NCBI RefSeq assembly: GCF_029784135.1 | Contig: NC_073744.1 | Span: 34,982,061 to 35,046,060, forward strand | DNA from: Toxorhynchites rutilus septentrionalis | Taxonomy: Eukaryota > Arthropoda > Insecta > Diptera > Culicidae | DNA length: 64,000 nucleotides | Reading direction: 5' to 3' | In this document: piece by piece, positions 47,310 through 60,221 of the stretch | Layout: every line of letters starts with the position of its first letter | Numbering within the stretch: position 1 is the first letter of the stretch | Made by a program: the position numbers and the translations under genes | The notes under the pieces: model-generated | Told to the model about the DNA's origin: nothing | Seen by the model: only the letters and a program-made list of their open reading frames with translations | Databases searched by the model: none

Positions 47310-48934
47310 GTTAAGGTGAAAATTGATCGGTTATGTACATGTATGTACATATGTACAGTAGAGTAAAATCGTGTGTTTGGATATTTTAATTGAATAATCA
47401 CCATGAATTGCTTAATATGGTATTGCCGCGAAATTAGGTAAGATAGAAGTTGGGTGTCAAAAATTTAATTTTCCCGATTTCATTTCCAGATTCGGAATGA
47501 GATCGCATACTCAGATTTCAGATATTCGGTTTCCGAAGTTTATTCCGCATTTCAATTTCAGATTATAAATTCTGATTCAGTATTGAAAATAAAGGTGCTC
47601 GGCTCCACAGTTAGATCTAGGAAGTCCTGATATTAGTTTCAGATTTGTTTTAGTTTACAGGTTGCAATTTAGATGCAAGCTTCTATCACAATTTTCTTCT
47701 TTGTGAGCAATATATGATGCCACTCAGTGAGGAACGCTCGAAATTTATAAATCCTGTGTGTGAATCTGGTCATAATTTCTCTTTGATATTTCCACACAAA
47801 TGCACAATTCGAGCGGATGCCAACGCTTACAACGAAACTGTTTGTCCTATTTTTAGCATACATCACACCAGTAATGATTTCCCCCGTATGCTCGGTTCCA
47901 TTCACACACGCGGCATTTTTGACGTATTTCTATCCCGACGGCGGGACGCGGCATATCACGTCGTTCCAGTCGCTACCCGCAGGAACAGCTTCCTCATCCG
48001 TTCGGGACGCGGGACAGGCAGCAGCCAGCGCAGTGCAAAATGTTCTAATTTTAGACCACCACTCCAACTGAACACTTCTTCTTCTGCTTCTAATGTGAGG
48101 TCAGTTGACGCGCACGGAGGGACGACACGCCAAGGTTCAGTCTGCCTAGTGTCCACGCGGCGCGTCTCGACAACCGGCAAGCCATGAATATTTATGCAAA
48201 AAGTTATGAGCGGAGAAGCGGAGGATTCTCCCCCTTTTCGTCTGGCAACCCACGACTCCCACGCTCACTTTTTCCTTGCACTAAAGCTTCCGTTCCGTCG
48301 CGTGATTCTGCACCACTGAGTTATTACTGCGAACAGCTTGGCTGACGTTAATCGATATTAAGCAGCAAAAAAGAATAGCCGCGCATCGCGGCAGTGGGAT
48401 TCTCCGGGATGGAACGGGAGAGAGATATGTTCTCCCCACGTTCCAGCCATCAGTCAGGGATTGCACCGTTCCAACGTTTTCACTCGATTTCACACGCACA
48501 TCCATTCTCGGGCAATTTTGCAACAGCTGCAGCAAATGTCACACCGTCTGGACCACCACATTCGGTTCCATTCCGCCCCACGGTACAACGCAATGGCACT
48601 TGCAAACCAGATCGACTCTGCTCCGCGGTTCGCTTCCTTATTGCCAATTGCAGCAGTAGCACTTGGCGTGAATTTAATTCCATTCATATTTTTCCATCTG
48701 ATGTTGAGGGCAGCATTTTCCGAACGTTCTCAGATCGGTCGAATCGGTGGATTTAGTGAAAATTCCACTCACGCTAGCTAATTAACATTTTCCTTCCGGA
48801 TCGGATGGATTAAGCTGAAAAGTCCATGCATACGCTCTGAATATCGCTCAGATCACTTCCGTGAGTACGATTTTATCGGGTGCAAAGACTGCACGCAGCG
48901 ATAGAATAATTTCACTATATACCGGGATATTAAT
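47310..48934. other. Unique island, no recognisable gene
   Basis: 47660-48900 is GC-richer and transposon-free. A plus-strand 84-codon frame at 47817-48071 begins with a hydrophobic KLFVLFLAYITPVM segment, and a minus-strand donor-like C|GTGAGT lies at 48773/48772. Neither is enough for a gene call. Confidence 0.4.
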
Positions 48935-49225
48935 TTCTTCTTCTTCTTCTTCTTCTTCTTCTTCAATGGCACTAACGTCCCTAGAGGAACTTCGCCGTCT
49001 CAACGTAGTATTACTTGCGTCATTTTTATTAGTACTTAGTTGAGATTTCTATGCCAAATAACACGCCTTGAATGCATTCTGAGTGGCAAGCTCTAGAATA
49101 CGCGTGAACACAGTGCAAGTCGGAGGAAATTTCTTTTGACGAAAAATTCCCCCGACCAGAACGGGAATCGAACCCGAACACCCGGCATGTTAGTTATGAC
49201 GCTAACCACTCGGCCAAGGGAGCAC
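48935..49225 (-). mobile_element. tRNA-derived SINE, Feilai-like (third copy)
   Basis: Reverse orientation: (TTC)n at 48935-48964, B box complement GGAATCGAACC (49164-49174), A box complement CCACTCGGCCA (49206-49216). Flanking 'atattaattt' and 'atattcattt' look like a slightly diverged target duplication. It has the longest triplet tail of the three copies. Confidence 0.88.
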
Positions 49226-49960
49226 AATAATATTCATTTCTACCTTTTCCAAATTTCCGTACATTTTTAAAGAAATAAATTATAGATATGTCGCCCTATT
49301 CCGATCAACAACTCTTCTTATCGATAAACATAATTAATCATTATTATTTGAATTTTTTTCAGAATTAAACAATTGAATAATATTCTAAACTCATTTGAAG
49401 CATAATAAAAAAATACTACGAGGATGTAGACTAATCATTGGCACGAACAAGTCTCTGAAGTCTCTTTCCAAAACAGTTCCACCTTTCAAGGCAGGTGATT
49501 CAATGCAAATTACATTGCATCACATAGCAAACATTCCTCCAGCTCGCATGATATTGGTCTTCTTGATATTGGTTTTCCAATTAATCAGTAATCAGGTTCA
49601 CTAATACTATAAAACCCCCAGCTTCTACGGTTTATCCAACTCAGCCAGTAAGAAACTCAATGATAATGTTTATGTACCCCTAGCCAACATTTTTAATAGG
49701 TTTATTACTACCGTTCTGATTGAAAAGGGAGTGAAATCGTGAAAAGACCTACATTACTCTCATAGCTATAGAAGAATAAGTTTGCCCTCGCTTGTCAACA
49801 AACTGAATAAACTTCTTCTAGGCCGTCAGTATTTATTCAAAAAAAAAAACATGATATTCCTTCAGAGCAGAGTGGATTCTGGAGGGGTCACAGATCCATC
49901 AACTCTCAAAGCCCAACCAGTAAAGTTTCTCTGGGTAGTGTTGAGTCTAGAAATTATCTC
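49226..49960. other. AT-rich noncoding, no feature seen
   Basis: No transposon ends or coding pattern. It leads directly into the A-rich satellite field. Confidence 0.4.
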
Positions 49961-52900
49961 TTCGAAAATTAATTGAAAAAATCGAATGAAACAAAAGAAT
50001 CGAAAGAATTAAAAAAATCAGAAGAATCGAAAAAATCCAGAAACTTATAAATCCAGAAAAACGAAAACCCAGAAAATCAAAAATACAGGAAATCCAAAAT
50101 TCGGAAAATTAAAATCTCAAAAACGAAAATCGAAAATCTATAAAATCAAATATCCATAAAATATAAAATTAAAAAAAATCGAAATTCCATAAAATCAAAA
50201 ATCCAGCGACCCCAATATCCAAAAATCGAAAAATCAGAAAATAGAAAATTCAGGGAAAAGACAAGGAAATCTAAAATATGGAGAATCGAAAATTCAGAAA
50301 ATTTAAAGAATTGAAAGAATCGAAATAATCAGAAGAATCGTAAAAATCGAAACAACCGAATGAATCGAATGAATCGAAAGATTCGAAAGAATTGAAATAA
50401 TCGAGAGAAAAGTAAGGATTGGAAGAATCGAAAGAATCGAAAGAATCGAGAGAATCGAAAAAATGAAATGAAAGAATCGAATGAATTGAAAGAATCGAAA
50501 GAATCGAAAGAATCGGGAGAATGCAAAAAAAATGATAAATCTGGAAAATTTTAAATCCAAAATGTTCAAAATCCGGAAAGTAGTAATTCAAAAAATTCTA
50601 AATCCAGTAATCGAAGATCCAGAAAATCAAATATCCAGATAATCAAAAAAAAACAGATAGTACAAAAATCCAGAAATTCGAAAAAAAGGAAACCGGAAAT
50701 ACAGAAAATCAAAAATCCAGAAAATCCAAATTTTAAAAAATCAGTAAAATCGGGATATTTGAGAAAATATCGGAAATTCAAAGAACCAAAAACATCCAGA
50801 GAATCCAAAAAAAGGCAGAAAATGGAAGTAAATGGAATCGAGAGAATCGAAGATTAATTGCAACAAACGAAAACATCAGAAGAAACGAAAAAATCGAAAA
50901 AATCCAGAAAATTATAAATCCGGAAAAACAATAAACCAGAAAATCAAAAATCCAGGAAATCCAAAAGTCGGAAAATTAAAATTTTAAAAACGAAAATCGA
51001 AAATTCAGAAACTCAAATATCCAGAAAACAAGAAATCAAAAAACGATTGAAATTCCATAAAATCAAAAATCTATCAAACCCATTATCTAAAAATCGAAAA
51101 TTCAGAAAATAGAAAATCCAGGGAAAGTACAATTCAGAAAATCAAAAATGCGGAAAAACTATAATTGAAAATCTCTAGGAAATCAAACAGCCAGTGAATC
51201 GAAAATATGGAGAATTCAAAATCCAGAACATCGAGAGAAGAAGAGTCGAATGAATCGAATGAATCGAAAGAATCGAAAGAATCGAAAGAATCGAATAAAT
51301 CGAAAGAATAGAAAAAATCTAAAAAATCGGAAGAATCAAAAGAATCGATAAAATCGAAAGAATCGAAAAAAACCGAAAGAATCGAAAGAATCGAAAAAAT
51401 CGAAAGGAATCGTAAAAATTGAAAGAATCGGAAGAATAAAAAAAAAACCGAAAAGAATCGAAAGGATCGATAGAAAAGTAAGAATTGGAAGAATCTAAAT
51501 AATTGAAAGAATCCAAAGAATCGAAAGAATCGAAAGAATCGAAAGAATCGAAAGAATCGAAAGAATCGAAAGAATCGAAAGAATCGAAAGAATCGAAAGA
51601 ATCGAAAGAATCGAAAGAATCGAAAGAATCGAAAGAATCGAAAGAATCGAAAGAATTGAAAGAATCGAAAGAATCGGAAGAATCGAAAGAATCGATAGAA
51701 TCGAATGAATCGAAAAACTCGAAAAAATCGAAAAAAATCGAAAAAAATCGAAAACAAATCGAAAAAATCGAAAAAAATCGAAAAAAAAATCGAAAAAATT
51801 GATCGAAAATGCGGAAAATCGATAATCAAAAATCATGGAAATCAAAAATCCAATGAATCGAAAATGTGGAGAGTTAAAAATCCAGAAAATCGAAAGAATC
51901 GAAAGAGTCGAAAGAATCGAATGAATCGAAAGAATCTAAAGAATCGAAAAAAGATTTGCGCAGTGGCGATATCGTAAAGTAAAATGAGGTAAAGAATCGA
52001 AAGAATCGAAAAGATCGAAAAATCGGAAGAATCGAATGAATCGAAAGAATCGAAAGAGTCGAAAGAATCGAACAAATCGAAAGAATCAAAATATTCGGGG
52101 GGACGCAAAAAAAATCGTAAATCCGAAAAATTAAAAATCCTAACTGTCGAAAAAAACAGAAAATTTAAAAATTAAAAAAATTGGAAATAGAAAATAAAAA
52201 AATCGAAATGCAGTAAATCTAAGATCTAGAAAATACAGAGAAACGAAAATTCAGAAAATCGAAAATACAGAATCTTCAAAATCCAGATAATCCAAAATAC
52301 AAAATCCATAAAATCTAAATTTTTAAAATCAAAAATCCAGAAAATAGTAAATGCGGTCAATTTAAAGTCCAGAAAATCAAAAATCAGAAATCCAAAAAAA
52401 AACTAAAAATACAGAAAATGGAAAAAATGAAGACCATCGAGAGAATCGAAAATTAATGAAAAGAATCGAAAGATCGAAAGAAACGAAGAAATCAAAAGAT
52501 TCGAAGGAATCCAGAGAATTATAAATCCGGAAAATCGAAAAACCAGAAAATAAAAATCCACGAAATCCAAAATTCGGAAAATTAAAACTTCAAATACAAA
52601 AATCGAAAATCCAGAAAATTAAATATCCAAAGAATTGAAAATCCATAAAAGCAAACCCAACATCAAAAAAATCTAAAATTTAGGAAATCCAATATAGAAA
52701 ATGCAAAGAAAAAAATATTCAGAAAATCGAAAATACAGAAAATCGATAATAAAAAATCCAATAAATCGGAATCTGGAAAATTGAAAAGATAGAAAATTGA
52801 AAGAGTCGAAAGAACACTATGAAATGTACAGTATACCCAAGCTCAAGTTCAAGTTCAAAATTGAAAGAGTCGAAAGAATAGAAAGAATAAAAAAAAATAG

Positions 52901-53260
52901 AAAGAATAGAGAGAATCTAAATAATCGAAGGAATCGAAAAAATCAAAAGAATCGAAAAAATCTAGAAAACTCAGAAATTTATAAATCCGAAAAATCGAAA
53001 ATCCATAAATCGAAGATCCTGAAAATCAAAAATGGAAAATCCAGAAAATCGAACAGAAAATCGGAAAACAAGAATACAAAAATTTCGAAAAACTCGACAA
53101 CCCAGAAAATCTAAAAAATAGAAGATGCAGAAAATCTAAAATCCTGAAAATTGAAGATCCAGAAAGTGGAAAATACAGGAAAACGAAAATCCAAAAAAAC
53201 GAAAATCTAGAAAATCGACAATCCATAAAACGAAAATTCATCAAATCCGAATTTTGAAAA
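49961..53260. repeat. 3.3-kb field of 9-bp A-rich satellite
   Basis: Built from GAATCGAAA-type 9-mers, mixed with AAATCCAGA-type units and degenerate forms. A nearly perfect core runs 51517-51700. The whole stretch is purine-rich on the plus strand. Because the unit is three codons long, the minus strand gives several long open frames (FRF, SIL and FDS repeats), none of them genes. A short non-repeat insert, 'gcgcagtggcgatatcgta', lies near 51958. Confidence 0.9.
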
Positions 53261-55177
53261 TGTTCATGTTTCATAATGCAAATAAATTGGTTCACATTCG
53301 CTCGAATTCGTTTGCGTGACAATATAAAAGTGAAATTGTGGGGAGACTCCACTGTTACTCGGGTTCATAAATTTCGAAAGGTTTCTCACTAATTTGGTGG
53401 CATCGCATATTTATAAAACGGAGTGAAACAGCTGCAACTAGAGTGGAGCACTGCCCGAGATGCACAACCAAGCTAAAACAATCCCCACAAATGATAGGAC
53501 AAATTCCAATTGTCCGAAAAGCACACAAATTAATAACAGTTTCTCGTTTTGCCGCAGTACTCTGCGGAAAGGATACTATCGATACTCATCTAAATTATTT
53601 CGAAATCAAAAGCAAATGCTCAAAATGGCCCCAATTTGCTGCTGCCGGTCGACGGCCGTTTCCAGACTTGCCCAAGTCATGCATGCATAAAATCCCACCA
53701 CAAATCCAGGCACAGAAGGTACAGAGCGTTCGAAGTTACCTTTGCCCGGTGGAGCGTACGCAAATCTTCTCTCGGCCATAATTGAATGCTTGGAAGCCCG
53801 AGATGATACTGGAATGAATATTCAATCGGGTCAACTTGGTTGTATTCGAGTGTTTTGGTTCAGGAACCGTTCGGTGTCTTCCGTTTGGTGCACAATTGCT
53901 GCAAAGGACGCAACTTAATTGGAATGTTCTTATGAATAATTTCATCGTTGAACCGTGAAATGTGGAACTTTTTGAACAATGTCATTGAGTCATTCTACGC
54001 CCGTCAAACTGCAGCTAAGTGGACAATATTGCTATCAGCAAAGAAACCTCATTTTTTCATCATGGTTTTTTTCCTTCCGCTGGCCATGGTTTCAGTTCGA
54101 TTTTCACGTACCGTACACTGAGCCAGCAGTGTCATTGCAGCAAAACATCCGGATGGGCAGATGATTGGAGTTTTTTCGTGGAAGTGTTGAGAAGTTTCCA
54201 TGAGCACAAAAAGTCGTCAGCGCGTGAAAAAATGGTCGTGATCAAAAACGTCTACTTCTCGATATCGTCACCGTGACCGAAGCTAATATACTCGATACTT
54301 GTCTCTTCAGAGCAGTATGTATGCATGCATACAAGCATTATTCGCAAAACTTCACCACTCCCGCAAGGATAACGCCAGATGCGAAAACAGCTACAAATGC
54401 AACGTCACAAAATCTACCCACCCTTTCGGGAACGAGCACGAGCTTCTGTTTAACTCTGTCTGGCATCCCTGTTGACATTGTTCTCCCGCTTCCCGTTTAT
54501 GTGTGTGTGTATTGGGGGTGGTTGCGGTACAGAAGCTTTGAACAAAAGTGCACTTAGACTTTTGGCGTGCATGAATGCGGTGCATCGCCGTGTGCTGAGG
54601 TGTGCACAAGAAGCGAAGGAGCGAGGGCCAAAGTGCTCGTTTCACCAGCCAGCAGTTGGGCAAACAATCCGACCCGGATCGATCTTTTTTCTTTATGCTT
54701 CTGCTGTTGCTGCCGCTCGAAAGGAAGCATTTTTCAATAGAATCTCGAGATGACATTAACCCTCCTCCTCTCCTCTGCCGCTTCTGTTAGGCATTGTCTG
54801 TGTTCATTCACAAGACATCCTGTACGGAGTTGCTGCGGAAAGGCGGGATGTAGAAGGATTGATTGGTTTGAGGAGTAGTTGTTTCATTTCGAAGACCAGC
54901 TACCGGTGTGAGTCTTGAGTTACATACTACTCGATATTTTCTGTCCAGTTAAATAAAGAAAATTGTGGACATTGAACCATAAGAGTCATCGACATGGAAA
55001 ACAGTCTTTAGATTTTAGTTAGGATACCGTAGTTTTGATTCAATAACCTTGGAGTGTGAAAAAGGGTCATAAAGGAGTCTCCGAACATTCAGAATGTAAA
55101 CTAAACTTACACTCTCGCTCTCTCTTTCTGAAGTTCAGCAGGAATGATTCATTGTCTCCCATTTAGTACTGAAAGTA
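53261..55177. other. Unique, GC-richer island without a recognisable gene
   Basis: No transposon ends. Several overlapping short frames on both strands around 53440-53780 and 54270-54790 have no domain-like features. Minus-strand AAAG|GTAACT at about 53738 is a weak donor-like site. Confidence 0.4.
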
Positions 55178-55704
55178 CAGTGAAACCTGTTTTTGTGCAG
55201 CTTTTTTATGCGATTTTTTTGTGCGATGTATGAAAAGAAGCATATTTGACAAATTTATCGTCCATTTAGTTTTTTTCCGATGGTTTATATGTATTTCAGT
55301 GGAAAAAAAGCATATTTGCGTCTCAATTATCCACTTCTGAAATCATTCCTCTCCTCTCATCAAATGCTCTAAGTTTTTCTAAGTTTTTGCATGACATGCT
55401 TTCTAACAGCAACACTTTTCGACATGCAACTAAAAGCACAAAACAGCCACACGCAACCGAAAAGACTAAGTGTCCCATCGCAAAGCAGGGAAACAAAAGG
55501 AAATTGAACGGTGAATGGCGTGGATTTGAGTTATTTTCTTTGGAAAAACTTTATTTATGCGGTCCCTATCTACCGCACAAAAAAGTTTTTTTCAAAATGT
55601 GTACCGAACACGATTTTTTAAAGCTGCTGGTGAAGTTTTGCATGATTTTGTTATGCGACTTTTTTGTGCGGTCCCTATCCCCCGCACAAAAAAAGGTTTG
55701 CCTG
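55178..55704. mobile_element. TA-flanked MITE with AACCT(N)TTTTTGTGC ends
   Basis: TA at 55176-55177 and 55705-55706. Ends are CAGTGAAACCTGTTTTTGTG and inverted CAGGCAAACCTTTTTTTGTG. 'tgtgcggtccctatc' is repeated on the right. 527 bp, no transposase. Confidence 0.88.
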
Positions 55705-55706
55705 TA

Positions 55707-56639
55707 TGGAGCAAAAAATTAAACTTTACCAACGTTAGCCAGTTTAGACAGCCTCTAGACGACCTGCATTTGGACAGCGTCTAATTTGTACAAATGGTAA
55801 CCCATATCATGCTCACTTCACGATAAAACCCAATGTAATTTTTTCAGCTGTACTGAAGAAGTGAAAACCCCGTAATCGACATCAATAAGTCAATGGAAAC
55901 GAAACTATTTTTCGGTTAATCCTAACTCTCCGAAAAATAAAGGTCGGCATTGCGGGCCTCGCGACAATCGAAGTGAGCATATGACATCAGGCCATATGAA
56001 TTAAAACAAAATTCAGCTTTACTTTACTTCAATCGAGCAGTCAAGCAGGGAGATTAAGTTTTTACTACGTTTAGTATGAATAAAAGTAACAACTAAGTAT
56101 TTACTCTTCGAAAATGGATGTTTAGCTGATTTCGTATGAATATAACAGCATTCATCAAATATTTACTTCGTAATTATCAAGCATGCTCATGAGCATACTT
56201 TGGATCTGAAAACATTTTCATTCGTTTTGATGTCATATCCAATTTATGTTCAATACCGCTACCTTAAAGCGCTTGAATGCTGCACTTAAAGTTGAACAAG
56301 TTAACAATCAGCATTGATGGCATTGAGATTCATTTACTAGTTTAGGGAGCGTCAGAAAATTTATTGATTTTCAAGCGGAATGATCACGTTTTTAAAATTT
56401 ATATTATGAATGAAAAATAACCTTTCCGTACCAAATTAGCATTCTGTTTGAATGAAAAACACTTTGCTAGTACAAAAATCCAAGTAATCCTAGTACTTCT
56501 ACCAAAACTCATCATTATAATATCAGATTATTTTCATACACAATTATCGTTAATGATTTTTCAACCACTTGCAAATAACATGTTTCTCCGATACATGGAA
56601 TAAATCTTTTATACAGAAAGTATGATAAAATAAAGACAG
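55707..56639. other. AT-rich noncoding, no feature seen
   Basis: No coding pattern or transposon ends were recognised. Confidence 0.4.
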
Positions 56640-56830
56640 ACCCCTCCCCTCTTCTCTCCTTAGAGAGGGTGGGAGGAGTGTCTATTCACCATAGAAACGT
56701 TTCGTGCTCCCTAAAATCTTCACATGTCAAATTTGGCTCCATTTGCTTGATTAGTTTCGAGTTATGCAGAAATTTGTTTTTCATTTGTATGACAGCCCAC
56801 CCAGCCCAGTGGCTCTTACCCGACCCTCTA
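56640..56830. repeat. Dispersed insect-type repeat with C-rich and G-rich segments
   Basis: 'catagaaacgtttcgtgctc', 'catttgcttgattagtttcg' and 'agttatgcagaaatttg' recall a repeat I associate with several insect genomes. A hairpin-like CTCTCCTTAGAGAG lies at 56658. The assignment is from memory and class is unknown. Confidence 0.35.
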
Positions 56831-58969
56831 AATTGCAATCGCAATTAATCACAAAAAAATATTGTTTTTTGGCGGCTTCGGCATTGAAATGTTCTGTAGG
56901 AAATTAACTATGTTTTCTACCAGTCGAAATTATTCTTAAGTGTGAAAAAATGGTAAAACAGAGGCCAAATCGGTAGTGCTTTTTCGATATGTTCAAAAAT
57001 GGTGGTCCTGAACTGACTTCCTATTTTTTGCAGCTAATCTTCGACTAATGAAATTATATACACCCCCAACTGTAACTGTAAATAATGGGTGGAAACAACT
57101 AACGAGCAGGAAGTCGAATATAATCTTTCTTTGACTTCCGATTTGCTGATAATTGCTCTAATTTACCTAATTGCTCTAATTTACTTCGATGAGAACAATG
57201 ATAAAGCGAAAGGGCTTCAACAACGAAAGTCCAACATCCTACTCCGATGTTATTTTCAAATCGATGATGGCAACTTCCGGTTCATTGAAAACGCCCCTGA
57301 AACCAACCCAGAAATGGAATGAATCTACACAATACGATCGAGTATGATAGCTCTTGCGTACGTGAAGAGGAGTGGAGTTATAGTGAAGAAATAAGTAGAA
57401 AAGAAGATAGTATTCGAGCGAAAAGAGAGTTAGAGTGAAACAGAGATTACAATGTTGGAGTGAAATTGAGATAAAATTAGAAAGAAACGGAGATGGTATC
57501 CACAGATTAGGAGATTAGGATAAAAGTGAATATAAAAAATAATACAAGTTATATAAACAATGAGCCTACAGTCAATTTATTCCCCTAAGTTATCTATCGA
57601 ATCCAGAGTTCACATTATATGAAATATCAATTAGTGAGAAAATTAGCTGAGAAATTCTTGTTTTCTTCTTGTTGCTTTTTATTTTCTATTTTTACATTTT
57701 CTAATTTTCGCCTTTTTGACATTCCAGATATTGCGTGGTTCGATTTTTATTTCGTTCACTACATTAAAGTAATTAGCTAAGAAGATAGCAACATTCGTTT
57801 GAATTAAATGCGCTGGCTTTGCCTAAGCTAGTGGCTTCAGGTTTTCTCAGCGAAAGTTTTGGATGTCGGGACATGCCGAACAATTCATCCCAATTCCAAG
57901 AAGGCGAATAATCAACATTCAATTGCCTGGGAAACTTGTAGGCTTGCACTTGTACCGATGTCAATCCGACATAAATTTCTGACGCACTCAGTAGGAGGTT
58001 TTCGATAGATGTTTCTTGTGAAGCGTTGAACACCTTCAAAACAAGGAAAGATATTAATAAATATACGATACTATTATACGATAGATTTCAAGTACACTAG
58101 TATTTAGCATTCTGTGGCCTCTCTCCACAATTGAAATATCGTTCGGCGCACATTCTACGCATTCATGTTATTCTGAAAAAAATGGGATTTTCATCTGTTA
58201 TGTATGAATGGATGAAGGTATATTGTAGTGACGTCATCACTTTAGGAACACCTTTTGGGAGTCGGTTTGGGACTAACTCGACTTTTTCAAATAACCGAAT
58301 GCCGTGTACTAAAGGCAAAAGGTAGATTCAATGTATATAGCTTATTTTGTTAATCAGTCCTTAAGTTATCGGGATTGCCTAGTTTTGTTATTTCCCGCCA
58401 TCTAAAAGAACGTGTAATTAATTTTTCATACCGGTTAAAAATCTATTTTTCTTTCTTTGGAGCACTTATAACATAAAATGGCGGTTAAATGCTAGAATGC
58501 AAAGTGCAGAAAAAAGGACACCACATAACCAAATTCTAAGCATTGTGACACCTTTCATTTGATACTATAAAAAATCGGTAGGTAGCGCCGTTTATGAGAT
58601 TCAAGGAAAGGTCGGATCAGGGCTACCAGTCGGATTAGGCCAACCTTCCCCTACTTATATGAAAAAAAAAATCATTCGTTTTCCTTACACATTTGAATTT
58701 TTTAAAAGTGTTAAAATGAACGGATTGTATCGAAATTTAAAAATACAAATTGTAAATCGGAAAAATACAACAAAAATATTTAATTGGATGATTCTACCAA
58801 TAGATCAGATGCCGATATTTCTACTCTCATGAATGTCAGATTACAAACAAATCCAAATCACTATTTTTATTTTCGATAGAATTTTTTAATGATTTGTCGC
58901 GGTCGACCAATTTGCAATTCGAGTATTTTTTTCAAATTTTCAAGTACGGAAAAAGAATGAAATACTACG
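56831..58969. other. Noncoding apart from the transposase fragment
   Basis: The plus-strand frame 57089-57322 and others have no recognisable domains. Sequence is AT-rich and partly purine-rich (57360-57540). Confidence 0.4.
57780..57915 (-). pseudogene. Fragment of pogo/jerky-type transposase
   Basis: The minus strand reads RHPKLSLRKPEATSLGKASA followed by FNSNEC. The motif 'HP.LSLRKPEATS..RA..FN' is characteristic of the segment between the DNA-binding and DDE domains in pogo/jerky/Tigger-type transposases. Only about 40 residues are recognisable and a stop follows at 57773. Upstream residues (WNWDELFGM) may be a diverged continuation. No terminal repeats were found nearby, so the parent element is unclear. 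It could have supplied transposase for TA elements of the kind seen here, but that is speculation. Confidence 0.55.
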
Positions 58970-59110
58970 TTTATCACCATAGCTCTTAAAGCGAACCATA
59001 TAGGGGTTCAGAAAAAATAATTTTGTAATTTAGTACCCTAGACAATATTTTCCATAGCGCTGGTAATAAGGTTCGGGGGAACTTTCCATGAATATTGAAT
59101 ATAATTAATC
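58970..59110. repeat. Dispersed repeat Z, further copy
   Basis: 'ccatagctcttaaagcgaac', 'atataggggttcag' and 'catagcgctggtaataagg' match the units at 24040 and 24620. Confidence 0.5.
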
Positions 59111-60221
59111 ATTAATTTTATGAAAATAAAAAAAAAATAGAAATGTAAAAAAATATTTATCAAAATATTATAAGATATTTTCGAAAATTTTCGGAAAAAA
59201 AGTGAAACATATCGAAAAACTTATACAAATACATATGAATATAAGTTAAACCAGTAATAGGTCTCCAAATTTTAAAAAAATCAAACCTTGGAAACATATT
59301 TTTTTGTATCGCGTATTGGGTCTTAAAAAATACACATATAAAAAAACAATCTAGGAACACACCTTCATATGAATTAGAGCAGTACAGTATCACTAAATCC
59401 AAAAAATGGGTGGGTTATATCTATGATATAACCGCAAGGTTGACGAGGGACTACCGTTTGCTTAGTAATCATTTGTTTGTATTGGTTAAATCATTGATTG
59501 AATGAAACAATTTTCGAATTCAAAATATTCTCTGTGTATGTAAAGAATTTCAACAAACGCCATGTAATGTAACGCACCTTGGTTTTGATGACTGTGTTGG
59601 GGAACATACTTCGATGAGAACAAATTTCTTTTATTTCTTATTGGATACCGTATACAATATTTTACATAGAGCTGGTGATTTGATTTGGGAGTACTTTTCC
59701 CTTCCTTATCCAAACAGGTTCTTTTGCATAGGGTATGTTTTCGCGGGAATAAACATTTTGCAGGAAGTTCCGTTCGAAGATTCGAGATGACAATTTTCAT
59801 TGGCACTCTACTGTAAGAGTATTGAATTCGCTGTGATTTTAGCTGTATGTTGGAACTTGCTTCTCATAGCAATCAACTCATGCACATCGTATTGCATTTG
59901 GTGGAAGGATGAGACTGGGGATGGGAATGAAAAATTTGGATGCAAACTAGCTCTTTTGGCTGCGAAAAAAAAATTACGTTTTGAAATAAATTTCATCGTC
60001 GATTATTAAAGGATTTCAAAATTAAAACACACATATTCTTTTTTTTTCACTTCAAAAAAAAAGGCCCACTCACCTGCATAGATCATAAAATTAACTATTT
60101 GCTCACTTCAAAAAGCTACTACCTACACATCCAAACAAACAAAACAAAGCATGAGAGTGGTAATAATAATGCAGAAAAAGTACTGAAAGATAGAAAATAA
60201 TTGGCCAAGTGCCAGTTAGAA
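59111..60221. other. AT-rich, with a one-ended fragment of the 61.2-kb palindrome family
   Basis: 59765-59812, 'agatgacaattttcattggc' and onward, matches the right end of 61206-62367. A second Z-like segment lies at about 59655-59700. No gene is seen. Confidence 0.4.

Noticed and set aside
51134..51845. Long minus-strand frames rich in FRF, SIL or FDS
   Set aside because: All three frames of the same strand are open because the 9-bp satellite unit has no stop codon; no signal or domain exists.
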